Notes under the pieces: generated by a model
What the model saw: the letters and a program-made list of their open reading frames with translations, nothing else
Database searches by the model: none
Told to the model about the DNA's origin: nothing
Shown: positions 10,986 through 24,276 of the stretch, piece by piece
Layout: the number at the start of each line of letters is the position of its first letter
Position numbering within the stretch: the first letter of the stretch is position 1
Assembly: GCA_030549335.1 (NCBI GenBank)
Contig: CM060189.1
Span: 29,783,001-29,847,000 of the forward strand
Source: Pontederia crassipes
Taxonomy: Eukaryota; Streptophyta; Magnoliopsida; Commelinales; Pontederiaceae
DNA length: 64,000 nt
Direction of reading: 5' to 3'
Program-made: the position numbers and the translations under genes

Positions 10986-13502
10986 TTATGCTGAGTGTTC
11001 ATCATTCACTCGAAGGGTTCATCTGATCTGGTTACATCTTGTGCTCTGGAACAAAACACTCCAATGATCAGCAGCGGTTTCTTAATTTGCTGATGCTGCA
11101 GGAGTGGTTTGTTCCGGAGCATGAGAAGAGTGATGCATGGACCTTGATTAATTTGTCATGGTTTAAGGTGTGGTCTTGCCGTATATTAATTAATATTCTG
11201 AGAGACAAAAAAAAAGGTAATAGTTATAATAAAGAGAGATGTACGTATCAGACTGTGAAGTAGCTGAATTTTCTTTCTGTGATCAAAGGCCAACTAAGTT
11301 TGCCATGCATGGTAGATGATGAAATCCAGCCTTTGTAGTGGGAGAAAATTTCCCAACTTCATGGACAAATTTGGATACCTACATTGATTTGCAGAACTTT
11401 CTTTGTTGCTTTCTTTCTGCTCATGTTCTAATTAGTTCACCATGTTTACTTTTCCTGCCTTCGTCATGAAAAGAAAAAAGATTACTGTTCAAGTAAGCAT
11501 GCAGTTACAGTGACAATAATAAATTCCCTGATTTCAACTAGAACATTTTGTGCAAAGTTGATGCTAAGTAATTCATAAAATATTAAGTAAAAGGCACCGC
11601 TTTGTGTGTCTCATGCACTCATTCTGGTCTATGGGAGGCATAGAAATATGATGCAGATATTTGAGCCTTTTTCTAGCAAGTCAAACTTTGAGGCTCCAAC
11701 AGGTCGCCATGACCAAAACACGCCCACCATTTTATTCCACCTCCTCCTGCACGCTTAGTAACAGGGGGAAAATAGAAGATAAAAAGATGTGTGAAAACCT
11801 CACGGGAGTCTTTGAAAGTTTTAACGTTTCAGTAGGGAAAAAAAGGAGAGGAGGATGTGATAATGCAGGGGGACCGCCACGACGCCTTGTCGGAGACGAC
11901 ACGTGGTGAAATATGAGTAAACTTTTATTGCTATTTTTCACTAATATTCACTAATTAAAGATATATAATGATCGTTTTGGGGGAAGCAAAGTTTATTATT
12001 TTTCAATAAAAAGTTGGTGCCATTAAGTTTGTGAATGATGATAATTTTTTTTTTCTTTTTTTGATTAATAAGTATCTTCAGAAAGAGATGATATATATTT
12101 AGTTGACCAATAAAAAAAATCGTTTGTTACGATGAACGAAATTATTTTTAATGAAATGGTAAAGAACTGCTTAATTACGGCATAATCTTGGCTTTCTATC
12201 GGCAACATACACTTATTTGTTGAGCCAAATCAAGATATTCATGAAAACTTATTAGACTAATTTTGCCTAATCAGGCTTATTTTGCCTCTGCTAATAGGCT
12301 TACAGTTCACACAAAAGATGGGTATAGTTTGCCTTTTAATGTACAAAGAACTGCTTCGGATCGACTTCTTATATAAGATCGGAGGAAAGTTGAAAATCGT
12401 AAAATCGAATGGAGAATCATAAAATTATATCTATTAACAAAATAAATATTTTACAAATAAATCCATCGTATTAAAATCTTAATTGAACCTCACTAAGTTA
12501 TATTTTTTTTATCGAATATTAAGTCAACTTACATCAAAACATATTAAAAATAATATATATATATATTAAACTTCATTTAAATTAATTTTATTAATATAAA
12601 TACTTTTTAAACTAATATTTGAATGTTTCTATTAATCATATGAAATAATGAGGATGATAAGATCCTGCGATCAAAATTAAAATTAGTTAGGGATAATAAG
12701 ATTAAGATGTATCGAGATCTTGATCTATATATTGACAACAATGATTGGGATCATGCTTGGTTAATAAAATATGTTTTTTTCCTTCAAATAACAAATAAAC
12801 AAAAAGAATCGAACCTTTCCACGAAGCCAAACATAAAAAATTTCTTTGGACAAAATGTGAAAGGTGAGGCTAAAACTAAACCTGGATCAGAATTAAAATA
12901 AAAAATATATATACCAGGATAACATACATTGTCAGGCATTCCAACTATTGGGCATTCCAAAGTTAACTGTCTCTCTCGAAAGACAATAACGAAAGAAGTC
13001 ATACTCCATCTCTCCTCAGAATTCCAATCAAACAATACTTTTCGGAATTTGACAATGAAATCAGAGAACGTATAAAACCAACTTGCAATTTTGATGACAA
13101 CTTGATTGAGCACATAATGTTCAATGTCACTCACAAGAAACTTAAACATGCCTCATGCTTTATCCCCTATCATGGTATAATATACAACAAAAGAAGACAC
13201 GAGTGTCAAACTGCAAAGTTATTTTGTAATGTGGTGTACAATAAAATTGATCGGCCAACAGCAGCCAAGTTTATAACTTGATTTACAATCGAATATATTT
13301 CCTTTCATTTGTCAACATCTTCAATCAAAAGAACATTTTTAACAAAAAAGAGAGGAAGACTATGAGCATATCAACCAAAGCACTACCACAAACACTTTCT
13401 CACCAAATAACTCTAGTGGCAGATTGGTCAGAAGAAAGAATGGAAAAGACAAATGCTCTCATTGTCAGCAAGTTTTTTGACTTCGGATTCAAGTTACCAT
13501 TA
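10986..13502. other. Intergenic between the WIP and bHLH genes
   Basis: The first part should be the WIP 3'UTR and the last part the bHLH 3'UTR (convergent genes). The middle (about 11900-12700) is very AT-rich. Open frames at 11661-11909, 12707-12901 and 12784-13149 show no family resemblance and no gene-like codon use. Nothing else recognised. Confidence 0.5.
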
Positions 13503-16500
13503 CTATGCAGCTTTTGAGATTCCTTGTTTAGCAACGTCTCCATTGCAGCTATTGGCTCCACTATTAGGACTTCTTTCTATGTGATTGTGGCTGCCTATTG
13601 AGAACACTCCATTGCTCACATCAGATTTCATACCCTTCGGAGGTATGGCTGCATAGGTGCCCTTATGATTCGAAATTGCTGTTGCAAGTGCAATAGGCAT
13701 GAGACAGAGACCTTTGTTTTGAAGATACTGCACAGCACTCGTGACATCGGTTTCCATGAGCTTGACAACTTCCTGCTCAAATGCTAAACTATCCCCAAAC
13801 TCAAAGATACATGTACCTTCTTTCCCAGCTGATGATGAGACAAGCACATTGCCAGATCCCTGTGGAAATATGACATAGCAAAGATAAGTCAAACATGTTC
13901 AGTATTATGCATTTATTTCTTTTGAAGGTATCTGTAAGAGCCCTAAGTGGAAGGCTTAAGAAGAAAAACAACTTCTGAAACACGCGAATAACTATTAAAT
14001 GGGATTTTACCACCACAATAAAATTTGATGAAGAATGTCCATGCTAGCATGTCAACAGGGTGCAAGTACAGCCTCAAATGATGAAAACATAAGACCTATC
14101 TTATAAAATATCAACATTGAGTTCAAAATTTAATCAGAACTTTTTTGTAAGGAAAATTTAATCAGATTATCTTTTCTCAAACCCCAACTCATCAAGGAAA
14201 GTCAAGCACTGCCAGTTTGGATAATAAACATTAAAGCTAAAATAAATGTTGCTCTGTATTGATTCAATAGGAAATGAAGGAACAAAAACTTTTAAATTGG
14301 TCAAGAGTACACTATTGTGATAGAATCGAAGCCATCTAGCTATCGATGGCTAGGAATATGCAGAACGGAAGGGATAAGATTGCACCTCAGTTTGGTCATT
14401 TGCCAGCAGAGGGAGTACTGCTCCAGCTGCACCCAACCGGCTCATGCTTAGAACCTTCAGTTAAATACTAGACAAGATCAACAGCAATTAATGAAAACTT
14501 TGTACAATGACAAGGTTCAGGTGTTCTGGACATGCAAACCTTGACTTGGAGCTGAAGGAATTTGACATAAGCCATTATTTCATCAAGCATTGATGCCTTA
14601 TCTGTCTGCATAATTTAGCACATGAAATAGTCTCCAATGATTCTTCAGGTTATGAGTGTTAAAATTATAAATATAAAGGCAATTATCTTTTTAAGTGCTT
14701 AAATTTTTAGGATAATTGGTAACATCTAATTTAATATGATACCAAAATTATGTCGAGTGGTCTTGAGTTCAAATTCTGATAGAACATGTATTAGACAATG
14801 TTCTCTCATAATGCTTCAGGTGGTGAGCTATGCTAGACCAAAACTGCAGTAGTTTATAAGTGAAGATGAAAGCTATAAATAAAAAAAAATGAATATTGTC
14901 CGAACTCCTAACAGTTTATTATTTTGAATTGTTGGTACCTTGTCTGCTTTAGTAGGTAGAATAAACACATCTATATTCTTAAAGGAAAATGTACACTATA
15001 GTCGCTTGCAACTCGACATTTTGCATCATGATGTGATTAACTTCCATTTATAACATGTGTGTCCATGTGCATACATGCACCTGTGTGAGAGAGATGGGGC
15101 GGAAAGTAGTATGTAAAGAGAGGAGTTCCAAAATCAAATAAGAAACACAACTTAAAAAAGGAGAAGATTCCTATTACAAGACACTAAGGATTTTGCAAAA
15201 TGAGCTAAAAAATGCATTCTTTATGAAGTCTGAAAGTGAAGAAGTAGCAGTATGCTTTTACAATAGGTAGAACCATAGAACCTTTTGGCAGACAATGAGA
15301 TAACACCGGATATATGAATTTTCAATGCCCTTTTGGAACTAGTTGTGAATTTGATATGCTATTGATTTTCAAAATCCAAATGTCCTAAAAGCTCGAACAA
15401 AGAGGAAGACCAGGAAGAAACTGGCACTCACATAATATTGCAATTGTCTCCAACAAAGAGGTATTATAAGCTAAGAGATAACAGTAAAAAATTCCAGGAC
15501 TAAGAAATTGAACTTGTAAACACGAACTTCTCATGGTGACCTCTAATGGGGAAGAAAGTAAACAACACTGCTGGCAGGACATGAAATGGGCATTACCTTA
15601 TTAGAACTTGGAACAAGCTCCTGCAAATTTTTCATCCTTTCTGCAATTTTCTCTCTACGAAGCTGTATCAAATAACTAATATTCATAATGATATATATGG
15701 TCATAAAAGACTAACTGTACAGGAGAAGTCAATTTCAAAATTTGTCCAATGGAATCAGTAAAAAAAAACAGACTAGAATGTTCATTATCTTTTTTAAGAA
15801 GTTAAGTTCACAAGGTAATTTAGCTAAGAGGTTTAGTACATCAAGGCAGTACAACAAAAGAAAGCCTAAAAACCTACTCACCCGTTCAGCAATGCTATGA
15901 GGATCAGTGGCCTGGCCACGGCGTGCTCTTGCTCGTGGCTTTGCAACTCCATTGCAACCATTGGCGTCTGTCAGAGCTGCTTGTGCTTGAGCTCCAGAAC
16001 TGTTTGTCTGATTTGTGGTTCTAAGACTCTCGGATGTTGAGAACTGAATGAGCAAGTAAACACATGTCAAACAATAGAAAACTGGACAAGTAACAATATT
16101 TGGGCATAACACCTGCCCGGATTGAATACTACCCCTGTGATGTTCATGGTCATATGTGGTCAAGAAAGAACAGAGGATAAATGAAGGCCATTTTCCTCCT
16201 AAAATTTGAGATTCACATACTTTCATCATCTAAGATTCAACAATATTAAAAATCAAGAAACCATCAACCAAGAAGCACCTTTTCAGACTGCATAGCACCA
16301 GTTATCAAATTTATGTGCTGCCCAACTTCAAAAGATTGAAATCCTTTTTCACCCTGCATTGTTAGTGTGTAAAAACAGTGACTATCTGAAAATAAAATGT
16401 GTAACCATGAATCTGGAAAAAGGATACATACCTTTTGATGTAAAGACACTGCATTGAAACTATTCAGATATGAGTCATTCCCAAGCCCAGCTTCACACAA

Positions 16501-17076
16501 TAGATTGCCACTAGTGTCCACTCTGTGAAATCCAAGGCCTTGAAACCTACTCTGCTCCGTAAAAGAAGAGGCAACGGTATAGGACGAAGGCCAACTTGCT
16601 GGAAAGGAGTTACTTGAGTGGGCATCACCAAGCACTTGTGAGAAAGCAGATATTGCACTCCCATTGTTGTCGATTGAACTAGAAATGGCCACTGTGTTAT
16701 GAGGTATTTCTGATTCAAATGAACCTGCTGTTTGAATGTCATCAGTAGCATCTTGCAAAGAGTAACTTCTACCATAAGTGTCACTATTTATTAGATTTGG
16801 CTGGAAGGTTTCATCTCCTAAATTGTAATAAGGTGACCTTTCACTAGAACAGAAGACCATGTCATCCTCATACTTCACATTGCCATCTGCAAAAGCGGAT
16901 TTGACACCATAATGTCCATGCTGATTCAAATTGTCAGCGGATGAGTTTCCAATAATACCAGTTGCTGGCAAACTGCTCGCAATTATACTCTTTCCTTCCC
17001 CATATGGTTCTAATGACCCATTGGTTGCATCTGACCACGCTGATGATGTTATGTAGGACTTAATGAATTCATCCAT
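13503..17076 (-). CDS. bHLH transcription factor, LRL/UNE12-like (subfamily XI)
   Basis: Seven coding exons on the minus strand: 17076-16432, 16353-16279, 16043-15882, 15662-15597, 14605-14540, 14454-14386 and 13859-13503. All junctions are GT-AG and all joins fall in phase 0, giving 479 residues. The N-terminal 240 residues are Ser/Asn-rich and variable, starting MDEFIKSY. The basic region [23 protein letters not shown] covers about residues 278-299; His289, Glu293 and Arg297 are the E-box (CANNTG) contact set. Helix-loop-helix follows to about 338 ([22 protein letters not shown]), then [13 protein letters not shown] and a conserved tail [29 protein letters not shown]. This layout matches the Arabidopsis LRL1-3 (bHLH66/69/82) and UNE12 group, which act in root-hair growth and fertilisation. 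The ATG is 8 nt after the 5'UTR intron acceptor at 17085. Subgroup is uncertain; family is firm. Confidence 0.93.
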
Positions 17077-17084
17077 TTGCAACA

Positions 17085-18400
17085 CTGACAGAATAGTAAA
17101 AACTCTATCTAAGTTTCAATTGTAGATGACTCACAACATAATATGATCAACAAGAACATAGCTTGACAGAAATCAAGATGATGAAACTGAAATACTTCAT
17201 TACTTTACTTCAAATCCATATTACAGACTTTTGAATACTAATACGCACAAGAGAAAGAAGCGCTTGGTTTATGCCCTTGCCAGTAATCTGCAATAACAAC
17301 ATAGTCAGTTAATCTATTTTTTTTCTGACAAAACATAAGCACTACTCAGATAGATTTATTTGATACAAAGTACAACTTGTAATTAATTCGTATCAATAGA
17401 GTGAGTACTGCCAACTGATGATGTCGATTTCGAACAATAGTTCATGGCTGTCTTGGAATGCAAAGTAATAGTTTTACGAACAAAATGAAAAATAAAGATC
17501 CATACATCAGCCAAACTACTTCAGGACTCAGGCCAAGTTTGATGAGTCGGCATTCCTTGATAGTTTCTTATGATAACATTGAGGCTTTTTTGCTACTGCT
17601 GCCAATTGTTCCCAGCTGATGTTGCGACTTCAGTTTCTCTAAGATGTGTCGACTATCAAAACTTCAATCTAATATCTATTTAGGATAGCTGATTGTCTTT
17701 TCAAATAAAAAAATGAATGCATCAGCATAAGTGGCTATGTCATTGTGGTTCAGGATAGCGTAGGAATGAAGCTTCTTCAAAATAACTGTTCATTGGGTCA
17801 AGTATAGAAAGATTGCAAGGTCAACTATTAAACTCGTGCCGACTGCAAACTCGATATATCTCAATTTCAAAGAACGAAAAAGACTAATTCGGTGTTATTT
17901 CAAGAGCCCCGATTCTTAGCAAATTAGGACGTTTGACTAAAGGAAACACGTCGGAAACTTCTAATTGAACACCCCAAAGGCAACAATCGAGCAAGAATAA
18001 TACGATATTGCGGAAATTAGTGTACTAATCCGAAATCAGTTTTTTTTCCTCGTCAACTGATCAAAATTCAAACTTTTCTCTTTCGAACACGCCCCAGATG
18101 ACAAAATAGGAGTGTCAAACCTCTTGAGCAACTAATTGCGATGTCAACGTAAGCACCCAAAATCCATCAACTAATATTATGCAAAATTCACGTAAAAGGA
18201 TCGAGAGAAAGTAGCACAGAATCGGGTAGTTTACCTTGAGACGAAGCGAAATCGTGTCAGACCCTCAGAAGAGCCCAAGACGGAGCACGAAAGAGCCGAA
18301 AGGAGCAAACTTTCACGAACGCCGTGAGAGGAGTTGAGGGAAGGAAATAAGTTTTCTTCCCAGGTTTGTTCGACCGCAAGACACGTATGGTGTGAGTCCT
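17085..18400 (-). other. 5'UTR exon and 5'UTR intron of the bHLH gene
   Basis: On the minus strand a donor (CTCAAG|GTAAAC) at 18235/18234 and an acceptor (TGTCAG|TGTT) at 17085/17084 bound an intron of 1150 bp just upstream of the start codon. The leader exon begins somewhere near 18300-18400. Leader introns are common in plant bHLH genes of this type. The transcription start was not located. Confidence 0.6.
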
Positions 18401-21400
18401 TAGCACACAGGTGTTCTTAGTTATATAAACTCGGTTACAAAAGCTTTTTTTTTGTAATGAATTAACAAAAAAAAAAAGAAATTTTCGTGGGTGGAAATTG
18501 AGTTCAGAAAATCACGAGTCATATTAGGTGATCTAAGATTTTATTCCCACAGTTCTGATTTAGTGTTTTTTATGTTACTATCATAATTATAATAATGATT
18601 ATTAGTGCTATTATTTTTATCATTAGTATTAAACGTATGCTTATTATTTCTAATAGTTATATTATTAACATGATTAATTAATTTATTATAATAAGATAAT
18701 AATAATTTATTATTAATTTTTATGATATGACAAATAATTCACAATATATTATTATCATTTGTATAAAATACAAACTAACTATTATATAAATATAAAGTTT
18801 ACGGATATATCATATGCGTTTATAATTTAAGCTTGCGAAATTTGAGATAAATTGTATAAATTTATAAGCTTAATTACAATCAATTGTGTTTTAGTAAAAA
18901 AAATTATATTAGTAATATTTATTATAAATAATATGTATTGTCAAATAGATTAGCTGCGTATACTCATTTGTTAAGTGAAATATTCAATGAGAATGTAATA
19001 AATGTTCCTAAGTGATTTATAATTAGCACACAAGTCATAAAATACTGAAACTGTGATAATTTAAGCCGGATAATAGTTGTGCCACTAGTCTTATTTTATG
19101 TATTATGGGAGAATGATGTATAACCACACGTTAGGGGGGAAATACAAAGTAGACTAAAAATTGTACATATGTGTAATAACTTAGTGTTCTTTAAACACCA
19201 CATAGAGTTAATTCTTGCATTATGTGATGTTCTTAATGCGACCTAGCTTAGTGAAATAATCTTGATAGTTAAAGGATCCTCTAGTTATAAAGTGAAGTCG
19301 TAGAATAATGCTGAAAAATAAATAAAATTAGAAATCATTTAGTGAAATTTATCCTTAGGGTTCAAATCGAGGTCGATTCCGCCTCCCTCACTGCTTGGGA
19401 GGCCCTCAGCGAATTTGACAATGTAAAATAAGCTATGATCAAGGAGCTCTAGGGTAGCAGTGGAAAATTTTTTGTACAAGATCATATTATATAACAAAAG
19501 AAAACAAAAAAAAATCGTGTTAAAAACACAGAAAGTTGTGAAAGGGGAAAACATGGAGCTGTGGATGAGAGTAGGTGGCTGTTGTACAAGGAAAATATTA
19601 TAGCCGACTGAACTATGGTGGTCGACGACGACGAGGATTGACGGACGTCGACGAAGGTTGAGCGGATGGCAACAAATATTCAAGACGATTACAGAGATCA
19701 GTGAGGGTGGATGCAGAGGCAAACTATTGGGCGGGGAAGTGACGACCACCGGCAGGGCATGAAGAGACCGGAGGGAGGTTCATCGGTGGTAGTACATACG
19801 ATTGACAATCGATGGAGGTGCAACAATGGCTATATATAGAGGATGTGTACAGCAAGGGAGGGCATGGGGTTTGTTGAGCACACAAAGGTTAATGATTTAG
19901 GAGGTTCTGAACTGCGAAAATATTGCTACAGGTTGTTAATTTGGCTGCAAAGCTTTTGTTCTGAGATAAAGGATAACTAAGCCAACTTTGCTCCCATTCT
20001 TGTGTTCCTGACAATAGCGGATCTACATATAGGATGGGGGCCCTGACCCCCTTCCCTCCATTTTTTTTTTTTTTTGTTAGTTGTATATATATTAAAATAT
20101 AAATTTTAGAATAAAAAGTTACGTTTGACTTCTCTTAAATAAAATTTGTATCCTACTTTGATAAAAAGAGTCCCTTAATTTAGTGGTAGCCATGCTCACT
20201 GAGAGATCGCTAGATCAATTCTAGCTCCCCTCATTTTCTTTTGTATGGGACGGCCTTCAATTTCTAGGTCTCCTTGAAAGACATATTTTAGAAATGGAAT
20301 GTTTGGATAAAAATTGAGAACAAAAAGTGGCATGTTCTCACGTTTTATCCTTGAACTTAAAAATGGCACAATCGGATTTGGGAGGTTGTGTCCCAAGTGA
20401 TTGTTAGTAGTTTTAGATTAATTTTTGAAATCATCATTTTGATGGCAGAATGTGTACTTTACCAATCTTGACTATGAATTAGTCAAGTGTTAATAATTCT
20501 GAACATCAATGACTTATATTAGAATCGACACGCACCAAAAAAAATAGCTCACATATTAATTTCTTGTTAACTTCCGGTTGTCCAATTCTTTTAAAATATT
20601 ATCATTTGACAACAAATATATTTTTAAATACATGAAAATGCTTTTTCCAAAAAACAACCAAATGAATAAATGATAAAATTGTAATTAAACACTGTCAAAA
20701 TATAAGAGGTCAAGGATAAAGTGGGAACTTCCTGATGGTTCAAGGAAAGTAAATGGATAATTTCTTAGTTTGGGATAGAGGTGAAAAAAAGGTTGACAAG
20801 TAAATAAAATGGTGGTTCGCACGTGATGCAATTGTCACATGAATTGTCGAGTCATGCATATACGTACTGTGCGAATCCTTATTTATTCTCGTAAAAATAA
20901 TTCAAAGTTAAACAAACGTAATGATGAAATGACCAGAAACATAATCAAATCACCTGTTTTGAGATGGGAAAAAGAAATTCTTGATGATGATGATGTACTC
21001 GCCTTGGCAGATGAGACCATTGATGCAAGTCATGATGAAATAAGACTTGACGTCGCAGACGCCATTATGTCCATCATGAACTTACTATTACAAAATGTTA
21101 CCGACATATAACATAAATAATGGTCAATTAATGCCATCACATGCACGAGAGCTCTCATGTAGTCATGTTTTCCATTACTCTGTGCAATGTCCTAATATTT
21201 AAGGAAACAGTTCTTGCTGTGAAAAAAGTAGCCCTAGTTTTCTAACTCTTCCATTAATTCTTCAAAGAGATCAATGAATGATATCGCAGTAGAAACTAGA
21301 AATTCATATTGCCATAAGAAAAAGAAAAGAGTTATTTTCCTATCAAAAACAGTTGGGCAACAAATATCACATCTACTTGATCTCTTGATTGGAGTTATTG

Positions 21401-21465
21401 GTGCACACATCCACTTGCTAAGCCACTGTTACATCACCAGACCATTCACAGTGCTCTTGTCAATA
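18401..21465. other. Intergenic, AT-rich, with probable transposon debris
   Basis: The bHLH promoter should lie at the left edge. About 18540-19330 is extremely AT-rich. Around 20020-20070 the sequence GCGGATCTACATATAGG followed by GGGGGCCCTGACCCCCTTCC and a T run resembles the end of plant transposons, but no second end was matched. Open frames at 19339-19749 and 20839-21111 have no recognisable homology. The right edge is the ZPR 3'UTR. Confidence 0.5.
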
Positions 21466-21699
21466 CTAATTGCTAATTGCAGCGTTACTAGCGGTGCAAG
21501 AAGTACTTTTGCTAGAATAATTGCCAGCAGAACTAGTAGTTTGGTTTGAAGTCTCAGCTGGTTTTGAAAACTTGTGCTCGAGTTGAGAGAGGAGTGCCTG
21601 GTTCTCCTGGCACAGACGCAGCGCCTTCTTCCTGAGCCTCTCATTCTCCTTCATTATGTAGCAATTCTCCAGGAAGAGCTGGGAGTTGAGCCTCTCCAT
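21466..21699 (-). CDS. ZPR: LITTLE ZIPPER (ZPR) micro-protein
   Basis: One coding exon of 77 residues begins MERLNSQLFLENCYIMKEN and continues with ERLRKKA, QENQALLSQL and a Ser/Thr/Asn-rich tail. The first 45 residues form a leucine zipper with the sequence pattern of LITTLE ZIPPER proteins, closest in feel to ZPR3/ZPR4. In Arabidopsis these small proteins pair with the zipper of HD-ZIP III factors (REVOLUTA, PHABULOSA) into dimers that cannot bind DNA, and HD-ZIP III factors switch the ZPR genes on, so they form a feedback loop in leaf polarity and shoot meristem control. The full zipper and usual length (about 65-100 residues) suggest it is functional. The start codon is 7 nt after an acceptor (ACAG|GTCTGG at 21706); a donor at 22013 (AAGAG|GTGATC) gives a 306-bp 5'UTR intron. 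Confidence 0.93.
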   Translation of the reverse strand: MERLNSQLFLENCYIMKENERLRKKALRLCQENQALLSQLEHKFSKPAETSNQTTSSAGNYSSKSTSCTASNAAISN

Positions 21700-22129
21700 T
21701 CCAGACCTGTAATGTTCTTACCAAGTTATAAACTTCTTTGGGGAAATGGTTAGGCACAAATGAAGTAGCATGGAAAGTTATAAGGCTCGTTTGCTCAAAA
21801 CTAGCAGGAGGTCGGAGAAACTAAGAATAAGAACACTCGTGTTTCTGCAGGTAAAGCATGATCAGGCATCATGAAGCTCAACTGAAGAGAACCCAAGTGC
21901 AACCAATGACAGGCCATGAGGAATCAGATGCATCATGCAAGCACGTACATATTACAAGGAGCATAGGACATCAACACATTTCAGCATGCAATTCTAAGAA
22001 ATAAACGATCACCTCTTGACGGGTAGCTGCTCGCGGCGGGCAAGTATCTACAGACAGATCGCACACAGCGGAAACCCAAGTCCTCTCAGCGAGTGACATA
22101 TGTTGCTACTTCGAGCTGCGGGGTTTGAG

Positions 22130-22137
22130 TATTTATA
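22130..22137 (-). promoter_or_regulatory. TATA box of the ZPR gene
   Basis: TATAAATA on the minus strand, in CTCTATAAATACTC context. The expected transcription start is about 30 bp downstream, near 22100, which gives a leader exon of about 90 nt before the 5'UTR intron. Confidence 0.65.
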
Positions 22138-22158
22138 GAGACAAAGAATCTAACACGG

Positions 22159-22161
<3 letters not shown>

Positions 22162-22210
<49 letters not shown>
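22162..22210 (-). repeat. (GA)n tract upstream of the ZPR TATA box
   Basis: An uninterrupted CT run on the plus strand (GA on the gene strand), about 25 bp upstream of the TATA box. GA tracts near plant promoters bind BPC proteins; a regulatory role here is inference. Confidence 0.85.
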
Positions 22211-22213
<3 letters not shown>

Positions 22214-24276
22214 GCATGGGAGGTGTGGGGGAGAGAGATGGCTAATTGAGGGGAGCTTTGAATGTAGCTGCCGGCATCATGAGTTAGAGAGGAGGGGGGA
22301 AGATATGATGGCGTCAGAAAGATGGGATGAGATTTTGGATCATTCCGGGGGGACTTTTGTGCATCCACCAAATTATGATGCCTCTGTGGAGCTCAAGATT
22401 CGCAATGATGGGATCGCTTTGCCCTGGACGGGAAGGAAGGAAGGAACTCCAGAGCCCTCCCTCTGGATTCGGCTTTTGTAGACTTTAGTTTCTTCCCCAC
22501 ACGACACAACACAATCATCATTATAACTACTGCTAATATACACATACATATATATATATGGAAGTGTGTTCTCCCACTCAATGATTGTAGACTCTTCTTT
22601 TCCGGTATCAATTGACTCTAGACTTCTAGCGTTGCGTTCATCAACTGATGAATTTAGGTTGTTTGCTTGAAGGGAATTAAGCTAACTTGTTCGTACGTAA
22701 GAAACATGATGTAAAATAGCTAAAACAGGAAACGAATATATCATGGATACATATATAAAGGCGATAAACATAGAAAACGAAGTAGAAATTGCTGATTCAT
22801 GTGAAGTTTTGCCTCAGGACCCAACGTGTCCGGAACTGCAAGAGTCGAGTTAATCTCGTTAGTCTTTTTGGAAAACGATTCTTTTTTTTTTTTTCAAGAA
22901 TAAAACAAGGGGAAAGAGTTGGGTAGTTCTTCGCAGAGTAATATAATTATCCTTTGGAGATTGTGAAGATGGGCATAGTCGATTTCTGTACGAGAATGGT
23001 AATAACTTCTGTTCACGAAAGCAGATTGTAAAACTCAGCTCTCGCAGCATTCAAACCAAATGATGATAACGAGAGTTGGGAACACAGTGACATGATTCAT
23101 CGCCACGTGGAGCGATGCGTTTGTTGTTGTTCCCCTTTGTAGGCCTTATGCCGATCTTGAGGTTTAATGATGATCCTATAAGTTTCTTTCAAGCACCTTA
23201 GTGATGTCTCTCTTTTCTCCACACAAATTAGAGAGAAGAAGCCAAAGATGACTCGTTCAAAGAAAAAATATATTTCATAAACTAATTTCATAAATACTAG
23301 TTACCTTATATGTTTTAAAAGTAGCCTCTCAACTTGCATTCATAATCACTAGGAACCTCAACAGAAGTGGAACACTTGGTCTTTCATTTTTCTCAGTCTT
23401 TTTTCCCTTTTACAACCAAAGATATAACAATGGATTTGTAGTGTAAACACAATCGCTGGGGCAATAATAAAAAGGATATGACAATCATATTTAACTTCAT
23501 ACATAACTAAGATGTGATACTGTGCATTTATAAGACTGTTTATTAGTCTTAAAACGTGAAAAAGGGAACGGAGTACTACATAATGTAGAAGCCATAAATT
23601 ATGAAACTGATAATAGTTGCTCACGATGACTAAATATCCGACTGATTTTAGTTACCACAAGTCGAACTTCTTCACAAACAAGAGTAATTCAGCAATGAAG
23701 CACCATACTTCTGGTCACTAGATCATCACGTTTGCTCTCTAACAGCAATATCTGGCTCCACTGACCAAGAGCTGCGATCTTGGTTCTTAAAGTTATTGAT
23801 CGGACCTTCCTAAGCAAGACTACCGGGCCGTGCTTACTATGAAATTACCATTTTCGTTAAGCCAATAACAAAGTACGGTGAGCTGTCAAGAAAATATGGC
23901 AATAAGTACTAAAGATTCCATCACACAATATTAGAGATCAAACAAAAATAATGCATGCACAACCAACCTTCACTTCAATGGAATAATTGTGTAGCAGATG
24001 AAAGCTACGTTCTGCATTTTCAATTACAGCAGCAAAGCAGACCTGAAGCCTGCAGAAGGGGTTCGTAACATAAGTTCCTGCTTTGTCATGCAGAAACATC
24101 AACTCCGAGAAGGACAGGAGCTCTGCATATGTTTTGTTGACAAGGCGCACTGCTCCAGCCACCTCGGTTCCTGCCTGCAAAATTCCTGCCAGCAAACAAA
24201 ATGGTGCATAATTGCAGCATCTTCGTTTCCGATGCTCAGAGAATTCATGCTGGCAGGTGCAGGCATGCCAGGCCCC
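22211..24276. other. ZPR upstream region and R3H gene 3' region
   Basis: The left part is ZPR promoter. The right part (roughly 23900-24276) is likely 3'UTR of the minus-strand R3H gene; overlapping open frames on both strands there have no homology I recognise. Nothing else supported between. Confidence 0.45.

Noticed and set aside
12784-13149. Minus-strand 121-residue open frame next to the bHLH gene
   Set aside because: No recognisable family, AT-driven composition, and it lies in the likely 3' region between convergent genes.
19339-19749. Minus-strand 136-residue open frame
   Set aside because: No homology recognised; composition and position fit intergenic or transposon debris.
20839-21111. 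Plus-strand 90-residue open frame
   Set aside because: No family resemblance, no promoter or splice support, located in the 3' flank of the ZPR gene.
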